From a virus, in IMG/VR virus record IMGVR_UViG_3300048672_001321, positions 1-40,519 of that record: DNA of 40,519 bases. One strand, given 5' to 3'. Of this stretch, positions 4,504-10,606 are shown in pieces. A program made the position numbers and the translations under genes. The notes beneath the pieces were generated by a model. That model saw only the letters and a program-made list of their open reading frames with translations. It was not told the origin of the DNA and did not search any database. Positions within the stretch are counted from its first letter, which is position 1. Each line of letters begins with the position of its first letter.

Positions 4504-4680
4504 ATGAATCAACTTAACGCGGATGCGAATGTCGTCTACTTCTTGAGGTTTCTCAAGAAACTCGGACTCTTGTCGAGCAAGACTTACATCCGCATCGGCC
4601 AGCACCTTCTAATTCACGGGAATAGTAAAAAGGATGCATGGAGGAAGGCAAATTGGAAGGAATTTCTCAAGGATGGCTAA
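4504..4680 (+). CDS. Array microprotein 15 (58 aa)
   Basis: The closest to a consensus: VVYFLRFLKKLGLLSSKTY contains FLR, LGL and S-S-K-T. The second helix (IRIGQHLLIHG) is followed by a lysine/tryptophan-rich basic tail (KKDAWRKANWKEFLKD). The ATG is preferred over a GTG three codons upstream, though neither has a strong Shine-Dalgarno sequence. The stop overlaps member 16 as TAATG. Confidence 0.85.
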   Translation: MNQLNADANVVYFLRFLKKLGLLSSKTYIRIGQHLLIHGNSKKDAWRKANWKEFLKDG

Positions 4681-4841
4681 TGGAGTACAAGCGTTGCTAT
4701 GTGGGCTTGATTGGCGCTCTCCAGTATCTCGGACTTTGCTCCAAACAGACTTTTTTAGATGCCTGTAATGAGATCTTTTACAGGGCGGACAGAATCAGCA
4801 TGCAGCATACATCTGTAGGTAAGGGATATGGGACCTATTAA
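4680..4841 (+). CDS. Array microprotein 16 (53 aa)
   Basis: YVGLIGALQYLGLCSKQTF is the core with a one-residue shift of K relative to S-x-K-T; LDACNEIFYRAD is the second helix with the A-C mark of members 7 and 8. AAGGATGG before the overlapping TAATG provides the ribosome site. The C-terminal tail is glycine/tyrosine-rich. Confidence 0.85.
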   Translation: MEYKRCYVGLIGALQYLGLCSKQTFLDACNEIFYRADRISMQHTSVGKGYGTY

Positions 4842-5025
4842 AAAATTCTTCTGGGAGCGTAAATACAAGGGGAGAGTCGACTCTATTTCCTCTGTACAGT
4901 TCCTGCAAACGCTAGCTAAGCTCAACCTCTGGGCTCCTTCAGACAGGATGCGGAACATCTTAGCTTCAAGAATGGACTTACATCGGACTATGAACGAAAT
5001 GTTACGGGAGCTCGACAAGTTATAA
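4828..5025 (+). CDS. Array microprotein 17 (65 aa)
   Basis: A basic N-terminal extension (KKFFWERKYKGR) precedes the core VQFLQTLAKLNLWAPSD, followed by a long charged helix (MDLHRTMNEMLRELDKL) that could form a coiled coil. It overlaps member 16 by 14 bases. The promoter-like AAGTTATAAT at 5017-5026 spans its last codons. Confidence 0.8.
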   Translation: MGPIKKFFWERKYKGRVDSISSVQFLQTLAKLNLWAPSDRMRNILASRMDLHRTMNEMLRELDKL

Positions 5026-5026
5026 T
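5017..5026 (+). promoter_or_regulatory. AAGTTATAAT promoter-like 10-mer
   Basis: Identical to the 10-mers at 7430-7439 and 22303-22312, each just upstream of a gene start. Here it would start transcription at about 5033, ahead of members 18-22. Confidence 0.45.
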
Positions 5027-5049
5027 AGTTACATAGTCCGGGGCGTACA

Positions 5050-5262
5050 ATGGTGCCTAATGGTCACGAATCAACTTATGTCTTCTTTAGGTGCATCATT
5101 CAACTTGGACTTTTTCAACCAAAAATTGGACTCATAAGAAAGATCGACCTCTTCTTGTACTACTGGAACCGCAATGCAAAGAAAGATAAGAACAGTAGAT
5201 GGAAGAAGCGCGATATTACCTTTCCTCAGAACAATACTCAACCTGGAACTCGTAAGCATTGA
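5050..5262 (+). CDS. Array microprotein 18 (70 aa)
   Basis: The core STYVFFRCIIQLGLFQPK starts at about residue 8; the remaining two thirds is basic (RNAKKDKNSRWKKRD). The last 30 codons overlap member 19 in another frame, so the basic tail may partly be a by-product of that overlap. CGGGGCG precedes the ATG. It is preceded by the promoter-like 10-mer at 5017. Confidence 0.7.
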   Translation: MVPNGHESTYVFFRCIIQLGLFQPKIGLIRKIDLFLYYWNRNAKKDKNSRWKKRDITFPQNNTQPGTRKH

Positions 5263-5323
5263 TACGATATGTGATGCGGTCTTTTACCGCTTAAAGTATC
5301 CGCTATTTCAGGAGACACTATGA
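5174..5323 (+). CDS. Array microprotein 19 (49 aa), hidden in overlapping frame
   Basis: This gene overlaps 89 bases of member 18 in a different frame, then continues to an ATGA junction with member 20. The product has the family architecture: MQRKIRTVDGRSAIL, then the core PFLRTILNLELVSIDT and second helix CDAVFYRLKY. FLR falls at residues 17-19, as in member 5. The start is modest (TGGAACC upstream). The match to the motif, not length, is the evidence. Confidence 0.8.
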   Translation: MQRKIRTVDGRSAILPFLRTILNLELVSIDTICDAVFYRLKYPLFQETL

Positions 5324-5487
5324 GTGAATATCTACCTAAGCCGATGTCAGTTCGTCAGACTGAGCACATGCTCAGGTTCCTGATGATGCTCTTCTCTATG
5401 CAGCTCATCTCAGAAAACACTTTTGCTGAGACCACTATTTACTTTGACGACTGGACGGAATTCGACGCCTATGATTTCGAGGTATGA
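5320..5487 (+). CDS. Array microprotein 20 (55 aa)
   Basis: EHMLRFLMMLFSMQLISENT carries the core, methionine-rich in helix 1, with S-E-N-T at the turn. The C-terminal half is strongly acidic (DDWTEFDAYDFEV), in contrast to basic members 15 and 18. CAGGAGACACT gives a strong ribosome site. It overlaps member 19 by 4 bases and member 21 by 17. Confidence 0.85.
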   Translation: MSEYLPKPMSVRQTEHMLRFLMMLFSMQLISENTFAETTIYFDDWTEFDAYDFEV

Positions 5488-5611
5488 AGGACAGAAGGCG
5501 ACATTTCGCTTTTTTAGACTCATTGTTAAGTTAAAGCTCGTATCTGGTAAGAAGGTCGACGTGGCGTGGTGGCGACTAATTCGCAACATGCTATTTGGTA
5601 AGCCCCAATGA
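5471..5611 (+). CDS. Array microprotein 21 (46 aa)
   Basis: ATFRFFRLIVKLKLVSGKKVD is the core with the S-G-K-K turn shared with member 24; the second helix AWWRLIRNMLFGK is basic and amphipathic. The start inside the end of member 20 (17-base overlap) is the only ATG before the core other than one at 5423. An ATGA junction leads to member 22. Confidence 0.8.
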   Translation: MISRYEGQKATFRFFRLIVKLKLVSGKKVDVAWWRLIRNMLFGKPQ

Positions 5612-5799
5612 TGACTTCACAGCCAAGCATGTGGACGTTGAAGAACACCACACTCAACTTCTTCCAGTTCCTCATTCAGCTAAAGCTCACTGGGCACCAG
5701 ATTCCTCAGGCCCAGATTGAAAAGTTGATTCGCCGGCATCGATCTCGATACAATATGTCAAGTGATATGACGCCATCATTTTATAACGGAGGGTTTTGA
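5608..5799 (+). CDS. Array microprotein 22 (63 aa)
   Basis: LNFFQFLIQLKLTGHQIPQ is the core with a T-G-H-Q turn. A basic segment (KLIRRHRSRYN) and a polar tail follow. It overlaps member 21 as ATGA with no clear Shine-Dalgarno, so it probably depends on coupling. Its stop codon touches the TATAAT box at 5800-5805. Confidence 0.8.
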   Translation: MMTSQPSMWTLKNTTLNFFQFLIQLKLTGHQIPQAQIEKLIRRHRSRYNMSSDMTPSFYNGGF

Positions 5800-5805
5800 T
5801 ATAAT
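5800..5805 (+). promoter_or_regulatory. TATAAT box between array members 22 and 23
   Basis: TTTTGATATAATAG immediately follows the stop of member 22. It precedes a 124-base stretch with no clear family gene (only a 19-codon frame at 5834-5893) and then member 23, and would provide a separate transcript for the last two members. Confidence 0.4.
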
Positions 5806-5929
5806 AGTAGAGTAGTTCTTAAGTCGGACTTGAAATGAAAAGCCTACCGTTAGAACGACATAATCCAACAGCCATAGGAGGACTTGCACTGTAATAGTGG
5901 TCGTATTTCTCTACGTAAAGGAGTCTACC

Positions 5930-6094
5930 TTGGAACTAAAATACAACGGCGAGCAGGACAGCACGACAGCAAAGATTAGATCGATACTTTATCTCCTACA
6001 GTTCATTGAGAACAATATTACTAAGCAAATCCACTATCAAGACTTTGAAGGCGACAACGGTTTTTACAAATATATGGCGGTCCACTTAAAGTAG
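5930..6094 (+). CDS. Array microprotein 23 (54 aa)
   Basis: A divergent member: KIRSILYLLQFIENNITKQ aligns with the core, but L-x-L-h-S is replaced by E-N-N-I-T. The TTG start at 5930 is chosen because AAAGGAG lies six bases upstream; a GTG at 5897 lacks a ribosome site at usable distance. It ends at the GTAGTACAAT promoter-like sequence. Confidence 0.65.
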   Translation: MELKYNGEQDSTTAKIRSILYLLQFIENNITKQIHYQDFEGDNGFYKYMAVHLK

Positions 6095-6100
6095 TACAAT
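6095..6100 (+). promoter_or_regulatory. TACAAT box for leaderless member 24
   Basis: GTAGTACAAT (6091-6100) is identical to 35214-35223. The box ends exactly 6 bases before the GTG of member 24, the spacing of the other leaderless starts. Confidence 0.5.
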
Positions 6101-6106
6101 AGATGG

Positions 6107-6295
6107 GTGGATTACAACAAGCACGAAACAGAAGCGGAGAATTCCTTCCTGCGACTGTTGATACTTCTTCAGGAATTAAAGTTATCTGGTAAGAAGATAA
6201 CCTCTATGATGGTGTTGTCTGATACGACGCTGGTCGGCTTCATACTGAGAAACAGGCGACATCTGCGCAAGCCAGACGGAATCTTAATCCTCTGA
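6107..6295 (+). CDS. Array microprotein 24 (62 aa), last of the array
   Basis: NSFLRLLILLQELKLSGKK carries the core with the S-G-K-K turn, then TSMMVLSDTTLVGFILRNRR. GTG start with no ribosome site; the TACAAT box placed 6 bases before it predicts a leaderless message. The last 12 bases overlap the convergent gene at 6284-6538. Confidence 0.75.
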   Translation: MDYNKHETEAENSFLRLLILLQELKLSGKKITSMMVLSDTTLVGFILRNRRHLRKPDGILIL

Positions 6296-6538
6296 TAAGA
6301 CTTCTTCCATCTCTATCTGAAAGAGCTCATCGGCAGCCGCGTTCTCATACTTCTCGAGGACTTCGTCCTCTGACATGTCGGGGTTTATCTTCAGGTAGTC
6401 CATGCAGTTAACTCTACGTCCGTTGACTCGTTTGTTGCCGAGTGGACATCGGCTGCAGATGGCCGGTCTAGCAAACCCCTCGCAGTCGCCATGCCTATCG
6501 ATGATTTCTTGCAGGATAGCGACTTTGTCTTCGACCAT
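6284..6538 (-). CDS. Small four-cysteine protein (84 aa)
   Basis: Cysteines at 19, 28, 31 and 45 (C-x8-C-x2-C-P-L-x11-C) look like a metal-binding or iron-sulfur knot within a short basic segment. The flanks are acidic and helical, ending in a strongly acidic tail (EMEEVLSED). I know the CxxCPL pattern from small phage proteins but cannot assign a function. It is the only minus-strand gene between the array and the structural operon. The ATG at 6538 has no Shine-Dalgarno and sits 6 bases after a TATAAT box, predicting a leaderless mRNA. Confidence 0.8.
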   Translation of the reverse strand: MVEDKVAILQEIIDRHGDCEGFARPAICSRCPLGNKRVNGRRVNCMDYLKINPDMSEDEVLEKYENAAADELFQIEMEEVLSED

Positions 6539-6544
6539 ATAATC

Positions 6545-6550
6545 ATTATA
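6545..6550 (-). promoter_or_regulatory. TATAAT box, leaderless start of the 84-aa gene
   Basis: On the minus strand TATAAT, GATTAT, then ATG. The 6-base spacing puts the expected transcription start at the A of the start codon. It is divergent from the box at 6582-6587. Confidence 0.6.
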
Positions 6551-6581
6551 CAGTTAACCAAAGTTCTAGGTCAGCCTGTTG

Positions 6582-6587
6582 TATAAT
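6582..6587 (+). promoter_or_regulatory. TATAAT box, leaderless start of the 268-aa structural gene
   Basis: TTGTATAAT, TTAAGTT, then ATG at 6595: seven-base spacing and no GGAG-like sequence. No -35 hexamer of the TTGACA type is present at normal distance. Confidence 0.6.
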
Positions 6588-6594
6588 TTAAGTT

Positions 6595-7401
6595 ATGGCT
6601 CAAGACGAACCCTCAAAGATTTATCCAACTAAAACTCCTACTAGTACCCCTTCCCAGATGCCTCCGCTCATCCCGGACCCCAGCATTTTTGGAGTAAGCT
6701 TTGATCAGCTGCTCAATAATCGGGGTGTCCGGATGCTTCATAGCAAGGCGGCTCCCTGCCCAAACATGCAGACGGTGGACGATAACGCCCATGAGCCCAA
6801 CTGTCCCTACTGTGACAATAACGGGTTCATCCACTATGATGAAAGAGAGATCTGGGCCACTTTCGGTGGTAACTCTATTCAGAAGACCTTTGAGGCCCAC
6901 GGTGTCTGGGAGATCGGAATGGCAACCGTAACTGCCCCTACCGAATATCCAGATGGAACCGAAGCCGACTTTAACACCTACGATCGCCTCCGAATCCCCG
7001 ACTTTACGGTACGAATGTGGGAACTGAAAGAGTATGAGCCCCGACCGGGCAATATTCAGGCCCTACGGTATCCGGTTCAGAAAGTCGACTACGCTACGGC
7101 CATCGTAAATGGTATGCAGGTCTTCTACACAGTGGGCGTCGACTTCAATCTTAATGACAAGGGCGAGATTGTGTGGGTCGAAGGAAAGCAGCCAGCTTAT
7201 AATGCAGCCACCGGTCACGGTCAACCCATCACTTGGGTCTTTTATGCCGAACCCGTGTACTATGTAGTTCAAACACTTAGAGAATTAAGAATCACGCAAG
7301 AGTTGGTGCAGGGAGAGAAGGTTGCACGACGCCTACCTCAAAGCATTCTCGTCAAGCGAGACTTCCTACCGGGTAAAACAGAAACGATCGTGAATCCTTA
7401 A
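6595..7401 (+). CDS. Virion structural protein, probable neck/head-completion protein
   Basis: 268 aa. The N-terminus is proline/threonine-rich and disordered (to about residue 30). It is followed by a probable zinc-binding segment with C55, H66, C70 and C73 (NCPYCDNNGF), then a mixed alpha/beta body (PDFTVRMWELKEYEPRPGN; GMQVFYTVGVDFNLND) resembling phage structural proteins. It opens the operon that leads to the sheath gene, a position usual for neck or head-closure proteins. Family assignment is inference from context and composition; it could be a different minor virion protein. Confidence 0.6.
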   Translation: MAQDEPSKIYPTKTPTSTPSQMPPLIPDPSIFGVSFDQLLNNRGVRMLHSKAAPCPNMQTVDDNAHEPNCPYCDNNGFIHYDEREIWATFGGNSIQKTFEAHGVWEIGMATVTAPTEYPDGTEADFNTYDRLRIPDFTVRMWELKEYEPRPGNIQALRYPVQKVDYATAIVNGMQVFYTVGVDFNLNDKGEIVWVEGKQPAYNAATGHGQPITWVFYAEPVYYVVQTLRELRITQELVQGEKVARRLPQSILVKRDFLPGKTETIVNP

Positions 7402-7429
7402 GGGGATAGAAGTTATTAGCTTACATTTT

Positions 7430-7439
7430 AAGTTATAAT
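7430..7439 (+). promoter_or_regulatory. AAGTTATAAT promoter-like 10-mer
   Basis: Same 10-mer as 5017 and 22303. The TATAAT (7434-7439) is 32 bases before the ATG at 7472, which has its own AGGAA ribosome site, so this one gives a leadered transcript. Confidence 0.5.
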
Positions 7440-7471
7440 GGATTCGCTGACACTCTTCACAGGAACTAACT

Positions 7472-8965
7472 ATGCCAGTTGCTGCATCTAGAAAACAATA
7501 TCGGATGATGATGGCGATTCTTCATGGCAAGGGTGGAGGCGATCATCCCCGTGGTCGACCGCCCGCAAGTATTGCTGCAAAGTACACAGATCCTGGCAAA
7601 GACGCACCTGAGTCGAAGAACAACGACCGGGGCGGCAGTTGGACCGAGCACCACCACAAGCGTCACGCTGAAAAAGAGAAGAAGAGCAAGAAGCACCTAA
7701 AGAAGTCTTTTGAAGAATTCTATAAAAATCGGAACCATTTTGCAGCCACTCTTATTATGGACAACATGGGCAAAATTCTTCTTGGCACGCATAATAAGGG
7801 TGGGCTTGCTTTTCCTGGTGGCCATGTCGAGCCTAATGAATCCATGGAGGCCGCAGCACTCCGCGAGATGCACGAAGAGTGCGGAGCGACCGGGCGCTTA
7901 GCTGATAAGATTTGGTCCGGCACTGCAGAGGGCAATCAAGGAACTGTCTTCTTGGCAGAGATTGCCGCTGGTACACCCAAGAACACCGACGAGATCAAGA
8001 CCTGGAAGTGGTACGAGATGGACCAGATCCCCTGGGAAAAACTGCGCGAGTGCTGCGTTCCTCCGCTAAAGGATTTCATTCAGAAGCGTTTCGGAAAATC
8101 AATCAGAGGCATGGTTGCAATGGAGACGCTCGAGAAGAACATCATTCGGCAGCGCGGAACTGCAGTTCTTGAAGTTACGCATGGTGACGCTCTTAGACTA
8201 GTTGGCACAGGCCTGTTCCGTCACCTAAAGAACATTGTTGCTGAAATGACCGATGAGTCGTTTAAGGAAATTGACTTCGATACCAACAAGATCAGCATCC
8301 GCAAGCACATGAACGATGTCTATTCTGGTCGCGTCTCTGACGGACACAAGACCATCTATCAATGGACAAACAAGTCGCTTCCTGAAGTAACAGCGGCGCT
8401 GATGTCTGTCTTTGAATGGTATCTTCCTGAGGACGCAAACGTTCTCGACCTAGTGTCTGATCAAGAGATACCTGATGAAGCGATCCACGGCGGACTACAC
8501 AATCTAGTAGACAACTACAAGCGCCACAACCTTGGCGAGATCTATCAGGAGATGGAGACTATTCGCGAGCAGATTCGGAATGGTGTTGCGGTCGATCTAC
8601 AACAGGTGGAAGCAAAGATTCTAAAGCTGTTCGATCGTCTCGAAGAGGCCACGCATGAGCTAGCAGGTGCCCACAACAAGCTCGTGCAAGAGGTTGGTAA
8701 GGACATGGACGAGCTTGAAGCCAAACTACGTGAGCTGCAAGCGAAACTTGATGAACCTCGCAAGCCGAAGACCGTTGAGGCATTCTCTACTAATCCCGCG
8801 GACAGCAATAAGGTCCACGACAAGTTGTATTCGTACCTTACAAAGCCACGAGTTGAGATTTCACCAAACGGGAAAATCACTATCTCTTTTGGCAACGATT
8901 GGGAAGACCTGGAGCGATCAAACTTTCTTGAAGACATGCGGGCTCGTGTGATTGCGAGGAAGTAG
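7472..8965 (+). CDS. Structural-operon protein with embedded Nudix hydrolase domain
   Basis: 497 aa. Residues 1-80 are basic and low-complexity (RGRPPASIAAKY; HHHKRHAEKEKKSKKH), as in scaffold or prohead-core proteins. Residues about 88-205 form a Nudix fold with a complete Nudix box: G117, E123, R131, E132, E135, E136 and G138 fit G-x5-E-x7-R-E-U-x-E-E-x-G-U, so hydrolysis of a nucleoside-diphosphate-linked substrate with a metal ion is expected. Residues about 355-430 are a long coiled coil. The C-terminal part ends KITISFGNDWEDLERSNF. Between the Nudix domain and the coiled coil is an unassigned alpha/beta region. The placement among neck/tail genes suggests a virion or assembly role rather than free metabolism. 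The substrate is not readable. Confidence 0.85.
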   Translation: MPVAASRKQYRMMMAILHGKGGGDHPRGRPPASIAAKYTDPGKDAPESKNNDRGGSWTEHHHKRHAEKEKKSKKHLKKSFEEFYKNRNHFAATLIMDNMGKILLGTHNKGGLAFPGGHVEPNESMEAAALREMHEECGATGRLADKIWSGTAEGNQGTVFLAEIAAGTPKNTDEIKTWKWYEMDQIPWEKLRECCVPPLKDFIQKRFGKSIRGMVAMETLEKNIIRQRGTAVLEVTHGDALRLVGTGLFRHLKNIVAEMTDESFKEIDFDTNKISIRKHMNDVYSGRVSDGHKTIYQWTNKSLPEVTAALMSVFEWYLPEDANVLDLVSDQEIPDEAIHGGLHNLVDNYKRHNLGEIYQEMETIREQIRNGVAVDLQQVEAKILKLFDRLEEATHELAGAHNKLVQEVGKDMDELEAKLRELQAKLDEPRKPKTVEAFSTNPADSNKVHDKLYSYLTKPRVEISPNGKITISFGNDWEDLERSNFLEDMRARVIARK

Positions 8966-9597
8966 TGATCAATGTCTTTTTTGAACTGGATCGTTTGCGT
9001 TCGCATCTCATTACTAAAGGTGTAGATGAGATTACTGTTGAGCAAATAGTCTCTCGAGCCAGCGCAGAGATTAATTCTCTTGCTATGGCCAGAGGCCAAG
9101 AGGCAATTGATGAGGCTGTGCAGATTGGGGCTCAACAAGAGTCTGCCGACTTTATTAACCAACTGCGCTTAGATACTTTAAATTTTGAAGTGACCACAGA
9201 GAGCGGCCAACTTCGTTTTACTGAACCCCCAAAACCCATGTTGCCCTTCCTCTTGAAAAACGCTAAGCCTATGAAGGATGGCAGCGGTGTTTATAAGGTG
9301 ATTCCAGTGGGGAAGCCTGGCAACAAACCATCGTTTGCCAAGAACATTATAGACGAGCAACGTAGAATCTCTGCGGAGCGCATCGAGGCAGCAAAGACTC
9401 GAGCGAAAGCTATCGCTCCTGCTGGGTCTCAGATCTTCAGGACAGCCACTAGCAAGCAAGATCCGACCACTAAGTGGGTACAATCAGCTAAAGAGAAGAA
9501 CTTCACCGACGACGTTGCCTCGATTAATCAAAACTTAAAGAATTCTCTAGATGACTCTATTAAGGATATAATAAGCAAGTACGAGGACTTATTCTAA
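8965..9597 (+). CDS. Probable virion assembly protein (210 aa)
   Basis: It starts with GTG overlapping the previous TAG (TAGTG), with GAGGAAG just upstream. The N-terminal half is helical (LDRLRSHLITKGVDEITVEQI; QEAIDEAVQIGAQQES). The middle is proline-rich (FTEPPKPMLPFLLKN), followed by a basic helix (IDEQRRISAERIEAAKTRAKAI). No catalytic motif is seen. The tight coupling to the Nudix gene and the following neck-type gene argues for a morphogenesis role; I cannot name the family. Confidence 0.6.
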   Translation: MINVFFELDRLRSHLITKGVDEITVEQIVSRASAEINSLAMARGQEAIDEAVQIGAQQESADFINQLRLDTLNFEVTTESGQLRFTEPPKPMLPFLLKNAKPMKDGSGVYKVIPVGKPGNKPSFAKNIIDEQRRISAERIEAAKTRAKAIAPAGSQIFRTATSKQDPTTKWVQSAKEKNFTDDVASINQNLKNSLDDSIKDIISKYEDLF

Positions 9598-10254
9598 ATG
9601 AGCTGGACCCTTCCTGAAGTTGCCATTCGACGAGTTATAGACGATAGCTTTAAGAAGCTGCGCGCTAATAAGCCTGCCTTTTTAGACATCTTTTCAGATT
9701 TTGCTAAGGACGAGCTCGCGACTGAGTATGGGGACGACTACATTGAGCAGATCTGGGTGTGGTTCACTACCACCAAGATCCCTGTGATTCAGAGCTGGTC
9801 TTTTAATGCCCAGAAGATTCCCTGCATCTCAGTACATCTAGCTAACGAGCAAGAAGATGAGTCAAAGGTTGCCTTTGACGACTTTGGCGGCGTTTTTGAC
9901 GACAAGGCAGAGACGGGGACGGCCGCCTTCTCAGTGATGTTGGACATTGGCGTGCACGCTAATAGAGGCGGAGACCACGTACTGTGGCTCTACTATCTTT
10001 TGGCCTATGTACTATTTAAGTATAAGCCTTCCTTAGTCCGATTCGGCCTAGAGATGGGTACCTTTAGCGCATCTGACTATAGTAAGGATGCTGAGAAGAT
10101 GGGCAACAACATCTGGACCCGGTGGGTCCGCTATCGCTGCGTGACTCAGAACGACTGGGCAGCAGATGACCTACAAGAGCCTCAGGATGTTAAAGTTAAC
10201 ATAAAGGCCAGTAGAATAGGTGATGTTGAAGGCGTCGACGACGTGGAGATTTAA
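9598..10254 (+). CDS. Probable neck / tail-completion protein (218 aa)
   Basis: The ATG follows the previous stop directly. Composition and layout resemble tail-terminator or tail-completion proteins: an N-terminal helix (VAIRRVIDDSFKKLRAN), a beta-rich centre (TTKIPVIQSWSFNAQKIPC; AAFSVMLDIGVHANRGG), a hydrophobic helix (LWLYYLLAYVLFKYK) that is short for a membrane span and more likely a buried core helix, and a beta C-terminus. It lies two genes upstream of the sheath, the usual place. Assignment is by context, with moderate confidence. Confidence 0.6.
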   Translation: MSWTLPEVAIRRVIDDSFKKLRANKPAFLDIFSDFAKDELATEYGDDYIEQIWVWFTTTKIPVIQSWSFNAQKIPCISVHLANEQEDESKVAFDDFGGVFDDKAETGTAAFSVMLDIGVHANRGGDHVLWLYYLLAYVLFKYKPSLVRFGLEMGTFSASDYSKDAEKMGNNIWTRWVRYRCVTQNDWAADDLQEPQDVKVNIKASRIGDVEGVDDVEI

Positions 10255-10263
10255 GGAGATCTT

Positions 10264-10428
10264 ATGACTGTAGATTTTAATGTTTGGTTTGCAATGCGCG
10301 AAAAGAAGATCCCTGCTCAGCACCTACGCGAGATCCTGTGGGCTGACTTTCGGGGTCAAGGTCTCTCTAATAAAGAGACAGTGGCTACTTACGATGCAGC
10401 CTTAGCAAAATACGGCGTCAAGCTGTAA
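10264..10428 (+). CDS. Small conserved-looking protein (54 aa) before the sheath
   Basis: It begins MTVDFNVWFAMREKKIPAQH and ends LAKYGVKL; wholly helical, with a short helix-turn-helix-like layout (HLREILWADFRGQGLSNKET). TAAGGAGATCTT gives a strong ribosome site. Nine bases separate it from the previous gene, so it belongs to that operon. The function is unknown; a tail-assembly accessory or regulatory role is possible. Confidence 0.8.
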   Translation: MTVDFNVWFAMREKKIPAQHLREILWADFRGQGLSNKETVATYDAALAKYGVKL

Positions 10429-10606
10429 GATTCGTCTACTACCAGATTTTTAGTTAGAAGCCCCTGCCAATGTTGAAATAAGGTGGCACTTTAAGCCTAG
10501 CACTATTGTAAAATGGGATTTGTTCTGTAAAGAGCATCTAACTTTACACAAAAAGTTACTACCAAGGTCGATCTTGAAGCCTTGAACATTTTATAAGGAG
10601 TCTAAA

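Noticed and set aside
5276-5290. GCGGT-CTTTT-ACCGC hairpin as a terminator within the array
   Set aside because: No U-tract follows and it lies inside the coding sequence of member 19.
5897-6094. GTG start at 5897 for array member 23
   Set aside because: The nearest AGGAGG is about 14 bases upstream, too far. The TTG at 5930 has AAAGGAG at 6 bases.
2210-6295. CRISPR-like or simple-repeat explanation for the array
   Set aside because: There are no repeated DNA units of constant length. The similarity is at the protein-motif level with coding-type divergence.
8545-9162. Minus-strand open frame of 205 codons
   Set aside because: It lies opposite the coiled-coil end of the Nudix protein and the following gene. 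Serine/arginine-rich product without ribosome site.
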